Positions 37,618 to 47,700 of a DNA stretch of 64,000 bases are shown here, one piece after another. The first letter of the stretch is position 1. Each line of letters opens with the position of its first letter. A program made the position numbers and the translations under genes. The notes beneath the pieces are model-generated. The model had not been told where the DNA came from. It made no database searches and worked only from the letters and a program-made list of their open reading frames with translations. Source of the DNA: an uncultured Psychrobacter sp. (GTDB taxonomy: Bacteria > Pseudomonadota > Gammaproteobacteria > Pseudomonadales > Moraxellaceae); the NCBI RefSeq assembly GCF_947488565.1, contig NZ_CANKZC010000001.1, positions 310,001-374,000 on the forward strand. Reading direction: 5' to 3'.

Positions 37618-38925
37618 ATGATGTTAAATAAGCAATATGCGATCCTACTGCCTATACTATTAGCAGCTGGTTGTGCCACTCAACCGACAACGCAGCAACC
37701 AACTAAGCCTGTGCGTCAAGGCAACGTTCAGGTGACACAGACTCAAACTATTAAAGTAAAACCTGCTCCTGTTATTGTTCAACAACAGACGGTCATTACT
37801 CCTAAACCTAGCTACCGCAGTTTTTCAGATTGGAAGTCAGACTTTTCTATGCGTGCTATGTCTGCCGGATATAGCTCATCCGATGTTCAGCGTTTACTCA
37901 GCTCAGCCTACCTAAACGAGCAAGTTATTTCACTCGACTCAGGTCAGCCTGAGTTTTCTAAAATGCCGTGGGAGTATGCAGACTCAGCGGCGTCAGATGG
38001 ACGCATCGCAACTGGTAAACGTAAATTTGCAGAGCAACGCTCGTATTTATCAAGTTTAGAATCCCGATATGGTGTTAATGCAGAGATTATTGCTGCGATC
38101 TGGGGTATGGAGTCCTCGTTTGGTGCAGTCACTGGCAACAGCTATTTACCAAGTGCACTTGCAAGCCTTGCCTATGATGGACGCCGTCAAGAATTCGCTG
38201 AAACTCAATTACTGTCACTTATGCAGCTATTACAGCGTGGCGATGTATCTTGGTCTCAACTTGAAGGCTCTTGGGCAGGTGGTATGGGACAGACGCAGTT
38301 CATCCCTGATACTTGGGTAAAACATGGTGTCGATGGCGACAGTAACGGTCATCGCAATCCATGGTCAACGGCTGACGCGCTGGCATCAACCGCTAACTAC
38401 CTGAGCAACTCAGGCTGGGTACGCGGTCTGGCACCATTCTACGAAGTCACCTTGCCAGCATCTTTTGATTACTCTACGGTCAGTACCAAGCAGCCTGCTG
38501 CTAGATGGGCAGCCCTCGGTCTCGATACCATTGATGATGTAAGCTTAGATGCCAATACGCAGATGGAGCTTTGGCTACCTGCTGGTAAAGATGGCCCAGC
38601 CCTACTGCTTAGCCCTAACTTCGATGTGATAAAAGTCTATAATAACTCATCAAACTATGCATTGGGGGTCAGCTTATTAGGTAATGCAATCGTTGGAAAA
38701 AGTGGCCTACGTAAATCATGGCCGCGTTATGAGCGTCCACTATCGACCTCACAAGTGACCCGTTTGCAACAGCGCTTAACCAGTGCAGGCTATGATACCA
38801 AAGGCGCTGATGGAATTATTGGCACCAATACTCGTAAGGCATTTCAAAGCTGGCAGGCTAACAATGGACAAACACCAGATGGTTTTATCAGTCAAAGTAG
38901 TGCCTCGTCGTTGACTAGTTGGTGA
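37618..38925 (+). CDS. Lytic murein transglycosylase, MltB family
   Basis: A 435-aa peptidoglycan lytic transglycosylase. Signal peptide with lipobox LAAGC (Cys19) makes it an outer-membrane lipoprotein. After a Gln/Thr/Pro-rich linker (20-60) the SLT_2 domain has FSDWKSDFSMRAMSAG, the catalytic Glu in IWGMESSFGAVTGN, and GGMGQTQFIPDTWVKHGVDGDSNGHRNPW. A C-terminal PG_binding_1 domain (about 375-430) has LQQRLTSAGYDTKGADGIIGTNTRKAFQSWQ. Met1 and Met2 are both possible starts. Confidence 0.92.
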   Translation: MMLNKQYAILLPILLAAGCATQPTTQQPTKPVRQGNVQVTQTQTIKVKPAPVIVQQQTVITPKPSYRSFSDWKSDFSMRAMSAGYSSSDVQRLLSSAYLNEQVISLDSGQPEFSKMPWEYADSAASDGRIATGKRKFAEQRSYLSSLESRYGVNAEIIAAIWGMESSFGAVTGNSYLPSALASLAYDGRRQEFAETQLLSLMQLLQRGDVSWSQLEGSWAGGMGQTQFIPDTWVKHGVDGDSNGHRNPWSTADALASTANYLSNSGWVRGLAPFYEVTLPASFDYSTVSTKQPAARWAALGLDTIDDVSLDANTQMELWLPAGKDGPALLLSPNFDVIKVYNNSSNYALGVSLLGNAIVGKSGLRKSWPRYERPLSTSQVTRLQQRLTSAGYDTKGADGIIGTNTRKAFQSWQANNGQTPDGFISQSSASSLTSW

Positions 38926-39187
38926 GGCTATCTTAAATTAACTATTAGTAATATATGGCTCGATATAGTCGACCTATTAATAAAATAAAGGGAGTGACGG
39001 TATTAGATACTGTCGCTCCCTTTTGAATACTTAACCTATATATAACCATATATCCTAAACTAGGACTTTCAGACTCAATATATAATTAGTCATCATCATA
39101 ACGAAGCAGAAAAACTAAGTTAAAGGTGCAGCTTGTAATCAAAATACTGTCTAAAATTGTGACTTCGTTAGCTATTATAAGTTACCA
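38926..39187. other. Intergenic region with convergent gene ends
   Basis: 262 nt between the transglycosylase and the T6SS cassette end. Apart from the terminator at 38988-39024 nothing recognisable was found; it may include further decayed cassette DNA. Confidence 0.4.
38988..39024 (+). terminator. Terminator after the transglycosylase gene
   Basis: Stem AAGGGAGTGAC (38988-38998) / GTCGCTCCCTT (39012-39022) with one G-T pair, then T residues. Confidence 0.75.
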
Positions 39188-39312
39188 CTACATACCGACA
39201 ATAATGGGATGGGTGATGTCGCCCATAATGAAATCGATAAGTACGTGCTGTCCATGACGCTTTGTTCAGTGCTGTCATTAATCTGCCAATGGTATCTGGG
39301 TCAATACATTCC
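39188..39312 (-). pseudogene. Decayed vgrG fragment
   Basis: Read on the minus strand, 39280-39312 gives RYHW.INDSTEQS in one frame and 39191-39259 gives RHGQHVLIDF..GDITHPIIVG then a stop (39188-39190) in another. The intact VgrG at 48973-51723 has RYHWESDSSGETGTEQS followed by about 20 residues and then RHGQHVLIDFIGGDITHPIIIG. So this is a piece of a second vgrG with an internal, frame-changing deletion. It marks the far end of the toxin/immunity cassette. Confidence 0.85.
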
Positions 39313-39321
39313 AGTTTTCAT

Positions 39322-40383
39322 TTAAGCAATCACCAACATCACATACAATATCGACCCAATAAACCATGTGGCATTGACTGCAATCCCTGAATACCATTTC
39401 AGCTTTACCGTTTGGTTCTCATTATCAAAAGCCGCTTGGCGCTCGGGTGTAACGGGCAAAATATTGTAGGGATTGTTCTGACCATCCCACATAAGCCGAC
39501 GTTGTACTTCAGGATGCAGTGCAGGATTAGCACTAGATTGATAGATATTACCTTCAGCAAGATCTAAAAAGCTAACTGTACAGGCGCGTAGCCAGCCCAT
39601 GATAGTGACTTCATGGCGTAATCCTGTTAAACCTTTATTCTTTTTTTCTTGAGCAATATCAGCACAGGCCAATAGTGAGGTACTGATATCGGTAGGACAG
39701 GCGTGGGCATATCTCGGATCAAGCGGTAGCTCATCCGCTGGACGCTCCATATAGGTGCGGATAAACGTCCACTGGTCATAAGGGTTGAGTTGCATGTCTT
39801 CAAGATTGATGTTTTGGATGCTTTGAGTTGTCTTAGGGTTAATTACATGCAGATTTAAAGCCTCAAATTCGACGCCCTTATTGTGTCTGACTGAGGCAAC
39901 AATGTCTTTGTAATTAATTAGATGAAAGATAGGCTCTTGCTTGCGATTGTGCTCATAGTAGGCAATTTGTTGGGTCTGTTTTAGTAATATGAGTTTGTTG
40001 GAATAAGACTTTTTACTTTTAAATTGCTTGTATGCTAAGTACGGTAATAATCCAAACATTAAAAAATTTAAAATAATAATAAAAAAAGCTAGGAAATAAT
40101 CAAATATAGACCCATCTTTAATAACTGCCATAACCATAGCCGTCATCAAAAAAAACGACTGCCCAAACAACCAACTAAAGGCGTAAGCCATTAAAAATCC
40201 AACCAATTGATACGAGTTAATAATAGGATGAAACAGTAGATAATCTGGGTTGACCTCGTGCACATCACGGCTAAGTTTTTCTATGCTAGGTATTTTCTCT
40301 CGATAAGCAGGTATAGTTTCTTCATAAGGTTTACTTAATAGCTTTCCGATAGGATGAGTATTGTTTGGAGGATTATAAATCAT
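39322..40383 (-). CDS. Diverged immunity-like membrane protein (T6SS cassette, copy D)
   Basis: A 353-aa membrane protein related to the three tandem proteins at 41456-44698. Shared features are HEVNPDYLLFHP near the N-terminus, two hydrophobic segments (about 55-125), IAYYEHNRKQEPIFHLINYKDI, WTFIRTYMERPADELPLDP, PTDISTSLLACADI, LHPEVQRRLMWDGQNNPYNI and a C-terminal transmembrane helix. It is much more diverged than the others are from each other. It lies 16 nt downstream of the orphan effector piece and would be its matching immunity protein. The family may correspond to DUF6708, but I am not certain. Confidence 0.7.
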   Translation of the reverse strand: MIYNPPNNTHPIGKLLSKPYEETIPAYREKIPSIEKLSRDVHEVNPDYLLFHPIINSYQLVGFLMAYAFSWLFGQSFFLMTAMVMAVIKDGSIFDYFLAFFIIILNFLMFGLLPYLAYKQFKSKKSYSNKLILLKQTQQIAYYEHNRKQEPIFHLINYKDIVASVRHNKGVEFEALNLHVINPKTTQSIQNINLEDMQLNPYDQWTFIRTYMERPADELPLDPRYAHACPTDISTSLLACADIAQEKKNKGLTGLRHEVTIMGWLRACTVSFLDLAEGNIYQSSANPALHPEVQRRLMWDGQNNPYNILPVTPERQAAFDNENQTVKLKWYSGIAVNATWFIGSILYVMLVIA

Positions 40384-40399
40384 TATTTTCTCGCAACCT

Positions 40400-41452
40400 T
40401 TAATACTTGTTGTTATCTAAATAGCCAACGTCTTTTAAAGGATATGACGGATTGCGGCTAGTATCAGGCGTATAAGTCACAATCACTTTTGCCCTACTAA
40501 TACTATGCGGTTTAAACTTTAATAGCTGAGTATTAATAATATACTGATCGTCTGACTCTCCTTTGGTCACTACAGGCCTTAACTGCTCAATAGCTGATGA
40601 TGCGATACTACTAGCAGAGGGTTTGCCACTGGCAGAGTGATAGAATGTCGCTTTATATAAATTTTGTTCTCTGCCGTTTTTATCAGCGACGACTTCTATC
40701 GTCAACTGGCTTGCTTTGTCCCAATTGCCAATGTGAACCTGACTTTCAAATAAGGTCAGATGCTCTCGCACACTGCCAAAGACTGGCGGTAGCCTTATCT
40801 CACTGTTTGATTCTGTTTTGTGCTCCACAGGCACATTACCTTGAAAAGTTTGCAAACGGTTATTGGCTAAGAATAAGGTGGATGCGGTGATAAAGCCGCT
40901 AATGTCTTCTGCTAAGCTGTTAAAATCAGGCTTTGACTGGAATGGATTTATTAGAAAGTAGTCCTGTGTTCGCATGGCTTTATTGCCAAAGACACTGTTG
41001 TCTAACCAATATTCGATAAGTACGTTTTGTTTATCATCAAATTTGAAAGCTAGACGTTGAAAAGTATAGCTTAAGGTCATGCCAATAAACATAATCGCTA
41101 ATAGTGGCAGTGCAGGTAGCACGGCAGCGGGCGATGCTATCGCTAACAAGCATAGATTGAATCCAGCATAAGCTGAGACGCCTATTGAGAAAGCAGCGGT
41201 ACCACTAAAAATCCAAGATTCAGTATTCCCATCATTAAACTTACGATAACCATAAATCGCTAAGCTTCCCACTTCAAATGTCGCGCCAACTATCCCTATC
41301 CACCCTGCTCGATATATGAGCTTATTGGCAAAGCTAGTCTTACCTAATACGCTAGCATCTAGCCAATAGTGGACAGGTAGAATATGTCCTTTGTCATAGC
41401 AGAAGGCGACCCACTGGATGATAAGGCTTATGCCCCAAGTAATTGCCATCAT
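40400..41452 (-). CDS. Orphan C-terminal module of a VasX-like effector
   Basis: A 350-aa frame that starts at MMAITWGISL and at once matches the transmembrane end of the large effector: AITWGISLIIQWVAFCYDKGHILPVHYWLDASV here, against AIAWGVSLIAQWIAFRYDKG...VHYWLDAGV there. A second, weaker copy of the same block lies at about 113-150 (LAFKFDDKQNVLIEYWLDNSVFGNKAM). Hydrophobic helices (about 40-110) and a beta-rich tail follow. It has no VasX N-terminal domain, so it cannot by itself be a normal T6SS cargo. It looks like a displaced toxin tip kept next to its own immunity gene, 3 nt after the previous stop. Confidence 0.7.
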   Translation of the reverse strand: MMAITWGISLIIQWVAFCYDKGHILPVHYWLDASVLGKTSFANKLIYRAGWIGIVGATFEVGSLAIYGYRKFNDGNTESWIFSGTAAFSIGVSAYAGFNLCLLAIASPAAVLPALPLLAIMFIGMTLSYTFQRLAFKFDDKQNVLIEYWLDNSVFGNKAMRTQDYFLINPFQSKPDFNSLAEDISGFITASTLFLANNRLQTFQGNVPVEHKTESNSEIRLPPVFGSVREHLTLFESQVHIGNWDKASQLTIEVVADKNGREQNLYKATFYHSASGKPSASSIASSAIEQLRPVVTKGESDDQYIINTQLLKFKPHSISRAKVIVTYTPDTSRNPSYPLKDVGYLDNNKY

Positions 41453-41455
41453 TGC

Positions 41456-42520
41456 TCAACTATTATAAGCCACCACAGCCCATACAAATAAGCCAACGTT
41501 AATCAGTATGATACATACCCATCTGACATTAACCTCCCAATTGCTACCTTCAAAGGCTAATCTGGCTTCATCAGTTATGAGCTGTATCGGATACGAATTA
41601 TCTTGACCGTCCCAAGTTAGTAGCTTTTGCACGTCAGGATGTAAGATAGCGCGTTTGACGCATTGATAGTGACTGCCTTGGAATAAGTGTCCTAGGACAT
41701 ACAATGAAGACATGAGTAACATCACAGTTGACCCTGCCCCGTCATGTTCATTACTCAGCACTCCGTGCTTACGGTAGAGGATGTCACTACAGGCAAATAG
41801 TGAGCCACTGGTATCCGTAGGATAAGCTCGGCATTCTTCATGATCTATGGGTAGCGCTTCGCTTGGGCTTTCCATATAGGTGCGGATAAATGCCCATTGC
41901 ACTCTAGGATTGACGTTATAGTCTTCTAATTTTAGATGATGGGTGATATCTCCGGTCTCAGGATTAGCGACATATAAGTTAAGCGGTGTGTACGCTCGAT
42001 TGCCTTTGTCTTGATGCAGGTCTGGATGAACGTCTTTGTAGTCTACTATTTTTAGCTCGTAGGGTTGTCTGATTTTCCATAGCGGACGATAGTAGTAGGC
42101 TATCTTTTGCTGCTGCTTTAAGAAGTAGTATTGGGTGCGAAACGGTTTCTTGGTAATGAATTGATAGAGAAGCAAAAGCAGAGGTATTCCCGCTGCTAAT
42201 AAATAAAGTATCGTACCTACGATGTTTATTAAACCCCATCCTTCAGGTCTTACGTAAACGTAAGTAATGTCGTCATAGATAAAATTAGATAGGAACAAAG
42301 CTGATACGTAAACCCATGCAATAATAAAATAAAAATACCAAAAATAAGCAGGGAAAAAGGTCAGATAATCGGGATTTATGTTATGGATTTCTCTATTCAG
42401 ATAGTCGATATCACTTTCATGATCCTTAAGTAGCGTCTTATCTATAAGCTGAGTGTATGGACGCTCTATAGGATTATTAAGCTCACTAATATGAGTAGCA
42501 AAGTCGTTGCGTAGTTGCAT
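41456..42520 (-). CDS. Immunity-like membrane protein (T6SS cassette, copy A)
   Basis: A 354-aa protein, one of three close tandem paralogues. N-terminal polar segment with NINPDYLTFFPAYFWYF, two hydrophobic helices (about 62-85 and 100-122), a cytosolic core (YYFLKQQQKIAYYYRPLWKIRQPYELKIVDYKDV), the conserved WAFIRTYMESPSEALPIDHEECRAYPTDTSGSLFACSDI, and a C-terminal transmembrane helix (VCIILINVGLFVWAVVAY). The location after a pore-forming-type effector and the membrane topology fit a TsiV2-like immunity role. Its last 197 nt before the stop region are nearly identical to copies B and C. Confidence 0.72.
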   Translation of the reverse strand: MQLRNDFATHISELNNPIERPYTQLIDKTLLKDHESDIDYLNREIHNINPDYLTFFPAYFWYFYFIIAWVYVSALFLSNFIYDDITYVYVRPEGWGLINIVGTILYLLAAGIPLLLLLYQFITKKPFRTQYYFLKQQQKIAYYYRPLWKIRQPYELKIVDYKDVHPDLHQDKGNRAYTPLNLYVANPETGDITHHLKLEDYNVNPRVQWAFIRTYMESPSEALPIDHEECRAYPTDTSGSLFACSDILYRKHGVLSNEHDGAGSTVMLLMSSLYVLGHLFQGSHYQCVKRAILHPDVQKLLTWDGQDNSYPIQLITDEARLAFEGSNWEVNVRWVCIILINVGLFVWAVVAYNS

Positions 42521-43832
42521 TTATTATCTCAATCTCAACTATTATAAGCAACAACAGCCCATACAAATAAGCCAACGTTAATCAGTATGATACATACCCA
42601 TCTGACATTAACCTCCCAATTGCTACCTTCAAAGGCTAATCTGGCTTCATCAGTTATGAGCTGTATCGGATACGAATTATCTTGACCGTCCCATGTGAGT
42701 AGCTTTTGCACGTCAGGATGTAAGATGGCGCGTTTGGTACATTGGTAATGATTACCCTGAAATAGATTACCTAAGGCTATTATTGAACCCATTATAAAGA
42801 CCATGATTTGACCACCGCCAGAATGATCGCTAGGCAGTATGCCGTTTTTGCGATAGATAATATCAGCGCAGGCAAATAGTGAGCCACTGGTATCCGTAGG
42901 ATAGGCGCGGCATTCTTCATGATCTATGGGTAGCGCTTCGCTTGGACTTTCCATGTAGGTGCGGATAAACGCCCATTGCACGCGCGGATTAACCCTGTAG
43001 TCCTCAAGTTTAAGATGATGAGTAATGTCTCCAGTCTCAGGGTCAGCGACATATAAGTTAAGCGGTGTGTAAGCTCGATTGTATGGATCTTGGTGCAGGT
43101 CTGGGCGTACGTCTTTGTAGTCTACTATTTTTAGCTCGTAGGGCTGTCTAAATTTCCATAACGGACGGTAGTAGTAGGCTATCTTTTGCTGCTGCTTTAA
43201 GAAGTAGTATTGGGTGCGAAACGGTTTCTTGGTAATGAATTGATAGAGGATTAGAATTAGTGGTGTACAGGAAACTATAAATAAAGCTATTAGGAAAAAA
43301 ATATCAAAATAGAAAATCCACCCTGAAGATGTCCCTTCTTGAAACATCTTTCTGTAAAATATATCCCCAATGAAAGTAGCTACAAAAAAATGTGAAGAAA
43401 AATACACCCAGCCGATAACAAAATAAAACACCCAAAAGTACGCAGGTAGGAATGTCAAATAATCAGGATTGACATCGTGAATTTCTTTATTTAGATGTTC
43501 AATATCTTCAGTACTTTCTAGTAAGCTTTTATCTATACTAGCGGTATAAGGACGGTCAATAGGATTGTGCAGCTCACTGATATGTTTAGCAAAGTCGTCG
43601 CGTAATTGCATGATGCTATCTCAATCTCTATCAACTATTATAAGCAACAACAGCCCATACAAATAAGCCAACGTTAATAAGTATGATACATACCCATCTG
43701 ACATTAACCTCCCAATTTCTACCTTCAAAGGCTAATCTGGCTTCATCAGTTATAGGCTGTATCGGATACGGATTATCTTGACCGTCCCATGTGAGTAGCT
43801 TTTGCACGTCAGGATGTAGGATGGCGCGTTTG
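41461..43832. repeat. Three near-identical 197-nt direct repeats at the 3' ends of the immunity-like genes
   Basis: Copies at 41461-41657, 42540-42736 and 43636-43832 align without gaps. By eye A and B differ at about five positions and B and C at about six (roughly 97% identity), whereas the 5' parts of the genes differ much more. This pattern indicates recent duplication or gene conversion confined to the 3' ends. The interval given spans all three copies. Confidence 0.85.
42535..43611 (-). CDS. Immunity-like membrane protein (T6SS cassette, copy B)
   Basis: A 358-aa paralogue of copy A. The core (GDITHHLKLEDYRVNPRVQWAFIR, MESPSEALPIDHEECRAYPTDTSGSLFACADI) and the C-terminus are almost the same, while the hydrophobic N-terminal third (about 45-115: FVIGWVYFSSHFFVATFI, FYFDIFFLIALFIVSCTPLILIL) is clearly different. 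The segment GILPSDHSGGGQIMVFI is shared with copy C but not A. The protein is therefore a mosaic of its two neighbours. Stop and start of adjacent copies are 14-19 nt apart, consistent with one transcript. Confidence 0.72.
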   Translation of the reverse strand: MQLRDDFAKHISELHNPIDRPYTASIDKSLLESTEDIEHLNKEIHDVNPDYLTFLPAYFWVFYFVIGWVYFSSHFFVATFIGDIFYRKMFQEGTSSGWIFYFDIFFLIALFIVSCTPLILILYQFITKKPFRTQYYFLKQQQKIAYYYRPLWKFRQPYELKIVDYKDVRPDLHQDPYNRAYTPLNLYVADPETGDITHHLKLEDYRVNPRVQWAFIRTYMESPSEALPIDHEECRAYPTDTSGSLFACADIIYRKNGILPSDHSGGGQIMVFIMGSIIALGNLFQGNHYQCTKRAILHPDVQKLLTWDGQDNSYPIQLITDEARLAFEGSNWEVNVRWVCIILINVGLFVWAVVAYNS

Positions 43833-44698
43833 GCAGTTTGATAATTATTTCCTTGCAATAGATAGCCAAGTGTAAATAGTGAGCCTATTATAAAGACCAT
43901 AATTTGACCACCGCCAGAATGATCACTCGGTAATATACCGTATTTACGAAAGACGATATCGCTACAAGCAAATAGTGATTTACTGGTATCAGTGGGATAA
44001 GCCTCACAGAGCTCAGGATCTATCGGTAAGTCGGTGGCATTACTTTCCATATAGGTACGAATAAATGCCCAATGCACACGCGGGTCAACACTGACATCAT
44101 GCGGTTTTATATGGTGGGTAATATCTCCTGTGTTAGGATTCGCGATATATAGATTTAATGGAGTGTATGCTGTGTTATTTTTGATGGTGTGTATTTCAGG
44201 AATGAGATCTTTATAATCTACTATTTTTAACTCAAAAGGTTTAAAAAACTGTAGTAAAGGGCGATAGTAATAAGCGACTTTTTGCTCTTTCTTTAAAAAG
44301 TAGTACTGGATACGATACGGATGTTTTCTAATAAATTGATATAAGAGTAAAAGGATAGGTATTCCCGCTGCAAAAAGATAAAGTAAGGTACCTATGATAT
44401 TGATTAATCCCCATCCTTCAGGTCTAACGTACACGTAAGTAATGTCATCATAAATGAAATTAGACAGGAACAATGCCGTTATGTAAACCCACCCTATTCC
44501 AAAATAATAATACCAGAAATAACTTGGTAAAAACGTCATATAGTCAGGATTAATATTAGCAATTTCTTTATTTAGATGCTCGATATCCTCACTATCTTTT
44601 AATAACGTTTTATCTATCTTGCTGCTATAGGGGCTTTCAAGAACTTCTTGCAACTCATTAATGTGTTTGGCAAATTGACTATGTTTGTCTTCAATCAT
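43631..44698 (-). CDS. Immunity-like membrane protein (T6SS cassette, copy C)
   Basis: A 355-aa paralogue lying 13 nt downstream of the effector gene, so it is the most likely cognate immunity protein. Its N-terminal hydrophobic part (GIGWVYITALFLSNFIYDDITYVYVRPEGWG) is nearly the same as in copy A, while its middle (KHPYRIQYYFLKKEQKVAYYYRPLLQFFKPFELKIVDYKDL) is the most diverged of the three. C-terminal helix as in A and B. No enzymatic motif was seen; a membrane-embedded blocker of the toxin pore is the inference. Confidence 0.74.
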   Translation of the reverse strand: MIEDKHSQFAKHINELQEVLESPYSSKIDKTLLKDSEDIEHLNKEIANINPDYMTFLPSYFWYYYFGIGWVYITALFLSNFIYDDITYVYVRPEGWGLINIIGTLLYLFAAGIPILLLLYQFIRKHPYRIQYYFLKKEQKVAYYYRPLLQFFKPFELKIVDYKDLIPEIHTIKNNTAYTPLNLYIANPNTGDITHHIKPHDVSVDPRVHWAFIRTYMESNATDLPIDPELCEAYPTDTSKSLFACSDIVFRKYGILPSDHSGGGQIMVFIIGSLFTLGYLLQGNNYQTAKRAILHPDVQKLLTWDGQDNPYPIQPITDEARLAFEGRNWEVNVRWVCIILINVGLFVWAVVAYNS

Positions 44699-44711
44699 TG
44701 ATCTATCTCTA

Positions 44712-47700
44712 TTAGCTGGTCACCGTCGTACGCAGTTGATAATATGGATTTATACTTGGGTTTAGTGAGTACAAAACTACCACTCTTAACTGTTCAATCT
44801 GACGGTTAGGATTAGCTTGTGCTCTCTCTCTCGCTTCTTGCATTTGCTGTATCTTATTGGGGTCTCGCGTGCCTTCTTTGTATGAGCCTAGGTATTGTGC
44901 TTGAAAGTGACTGGTTTTAGGTATATCTAAGGTAACTTGTAGTCCTGCTTCGGTGATCATTGCTTTGTTTTGTCGCTTAAGCGTCTCTATGCTAAAGGAC
45001 TTTCTATCAAGTCCCAGCTCTTGATTGCCAATACCGATAAACTCTACGACAAGCTCGCTATCATCATTCCACTGACTCAACGTTATCTCTATTTGTCCCG
45101 ATAATGTTTGTCTAAAATCGGCAGTGTTTGTTGCAAATTTTGGATTAACTTGTATCTCAGTCAACGCTAAATTATAAGCATGCATGTCTTGCTCAATGCT
45201 GCCCATTGCCTGTATCTTAAACGGATTATTAGGATACTCGTCATTTAGCATAGCTCTATTGCCAAAGACGCCAGCGTCTAACCAATAGTGAACAGGCAGA
45301 ATATTCCCTTTGTCATAGCGAAAGGCAATCCATTGAGCAATCAAGCTGACGCCCCAAGCAATTGCTATAATAGCGCCAAGCCAAGGTAATGCAAAAGCGC
45401 CTATACTTGTAAATGATAATAACCCATAGCCAAAACCAGCGACACCTGCCGTTACTGCCGCACCTTGAGCAATAGTTATAGCATCGGCAGAAGTCGTACT
45501 ACCACTTTCTTTCATCCGTTGCTGACTTAGCTCCAAACTATGTACCTCAAACCCAGCACCGACAGCGCCAAGCACACCCACGCTTAAACTAAGCCTTGCC
45601 ACCCAAGCACCACGCGCCGCTTTCATCTGTAGTCCCGCATTAGCGACATCAAGGCTGGCAGTCGTGAGCGCAAGCGTCGTACTGGCATAACCTGTCATAA
45701 ACTCAAGACCCAAACGGTCGCCTCTACGCGCCATACTACCAAGACTGCTCTTGCCCATCCATATACTACGTAACTGAAACAGACCAATACCTACTGATAC
45801 TAGTGCCGCTTTGCCTGCTGATTGGCGCTCAAGCTGGCTGTATTGACCACTGATGGGGTCTAAATCCTTATTCAACTGCCCCACTTGACTATCAATATCT
45901 TGATTGACGGTCTGAGTGGCGCGCGCAGCATCCTCGCTTGCATACATAGTGACGATAGTACGAGCATACTGATCACCAGCAGCTGCCCTGTCATAGATAT
46001 CTAACGCTCTTGAATCGACCCCGTGAGAGCCAACAAAGTCAAGCGCTATTGGCGTTTGTACAGAGGTGACATTACTGACAACTCTATTGTCTATACTAGC
46101 TGGTAGTAATGTTTGATGAGGTTTGGCTTTATTAATAGATCGGCTTAGACGCTGCTCGCTCCATTTAAGTACGGCTTCTGGACTGTACTTTAGAACTCTT
46201 TGCGCCAGTTTAAACCCTGTAGCTTGATGCACAGTGGCTTGTGTCCATAGATCAACCCTGTATAGCCACTTATTGTTATCCTTAATATGGCTCATATTAC
46301 TACTGATCGTTTGAACAACTTGCGCTTTGTAGTTAGCAAGATCGTTAAGACGCTGAATATCATGAGCTATATTGGCTTTGATTTTTCGCTTTTGTCTTTC
46401 TGCTTTAAATGCCATTGCCCAGTTTGTCGCCGTACCGATAAAGTCACTGACTCGCGCTAGGTTTTCAAAGGTTGGTGCGTCTTGCATTCTATTGATGTCT
46501 TCTTGATTCAAACCAATAAGCGCTTTAATTAACCAGTTGTCTTCAATAGGTTTCTCGCCTGTGATACAAGTCAATAGCGATTGTTCAAACTCTTGCTTGG
46601 CTGTCATACCTGTTACTTGCTCAGGCTTATAATCTGTCCATATCGCATCTGGGATGCCGATGTTACTTTCATCAATACCGATACCCTGAATTGCTTGGGC
46701 GATTATTTGCGCGTAACCTACATGACTATCCTCATCATTTTTAGGGAAGTCTTCACGCATGATAAATGCAAACTCAGGACGTTTAATTGTGTTTACGAAT
46801 ATTTGTCGTGCTGCTGCAATGTCGGCTTTATCTTGACGACTCTTTTTTGCCTCCTCTAGGACAGTTTGGAATTTTGCTTGATTAATATAGTTATAAATGT
46901 TTTTATTATTTTTTTGGCTGATCTCATTGCGACCTGTTATGTGATAACCCATAGTACCAGGCGCTTGCGGTACAGTTGAATCGTACTCAACACTTGCTTC
47001 TAAACTTTGTCGGATATTAACAATAATGATAGCATTGACTTGCTCTCTTATTTTACTTTCATTTTTTTGAGCATCATCTAGTTTTTTAAGTAAGTAGTTC
47101 CGTTTCTCTGTCGCTGCTAATACCTCACCTACAGGATCTGGTAGGGCGACCATAATAGGCTTTATTTCCGAAGTAACAGATTCATCGTATTCTGCGATAC
47201 TCCTCTCCATACTTCTATAAAGCGCTGTAGCGGCTACCGTACCTCCTACTATATCATTGCCTCCACTTTGCTCTGATACATCAATTCTACTAGCGATGTC
47301 TCTATCTTGAGCAAGTTGCTTACGCCGAGAGAAGCTCTTTATATAGTCAGTCTCATTCACGCTCATATTAACGGTATTGTTATTGCCAGTTAAGTCATCG
47401 GCAATGAACTTCTGCATGCGTTTATTACGTAAACCCTCGTTATCGATATACTTTCTTAATGTAGATTTACTTAGCTTGGCGTGACTAACCATCAACCATG
47501 CTATATCCCCTTGAAGTAAAGTAATAAACTTACTATCCAACGTACTGTGTTTTTTTTCTGTACAAGTAAATGGCTGTGCATCTTCGTCAATGTTATCGTC
47601 ATCAGACTCATCTATATTCTGGACGTCTATTTGTCCAGACTGATTATGATCTTCTACAAAATCCTCCTCAAACAAACGTCTTTTTTCTTTTAGTGCACCA

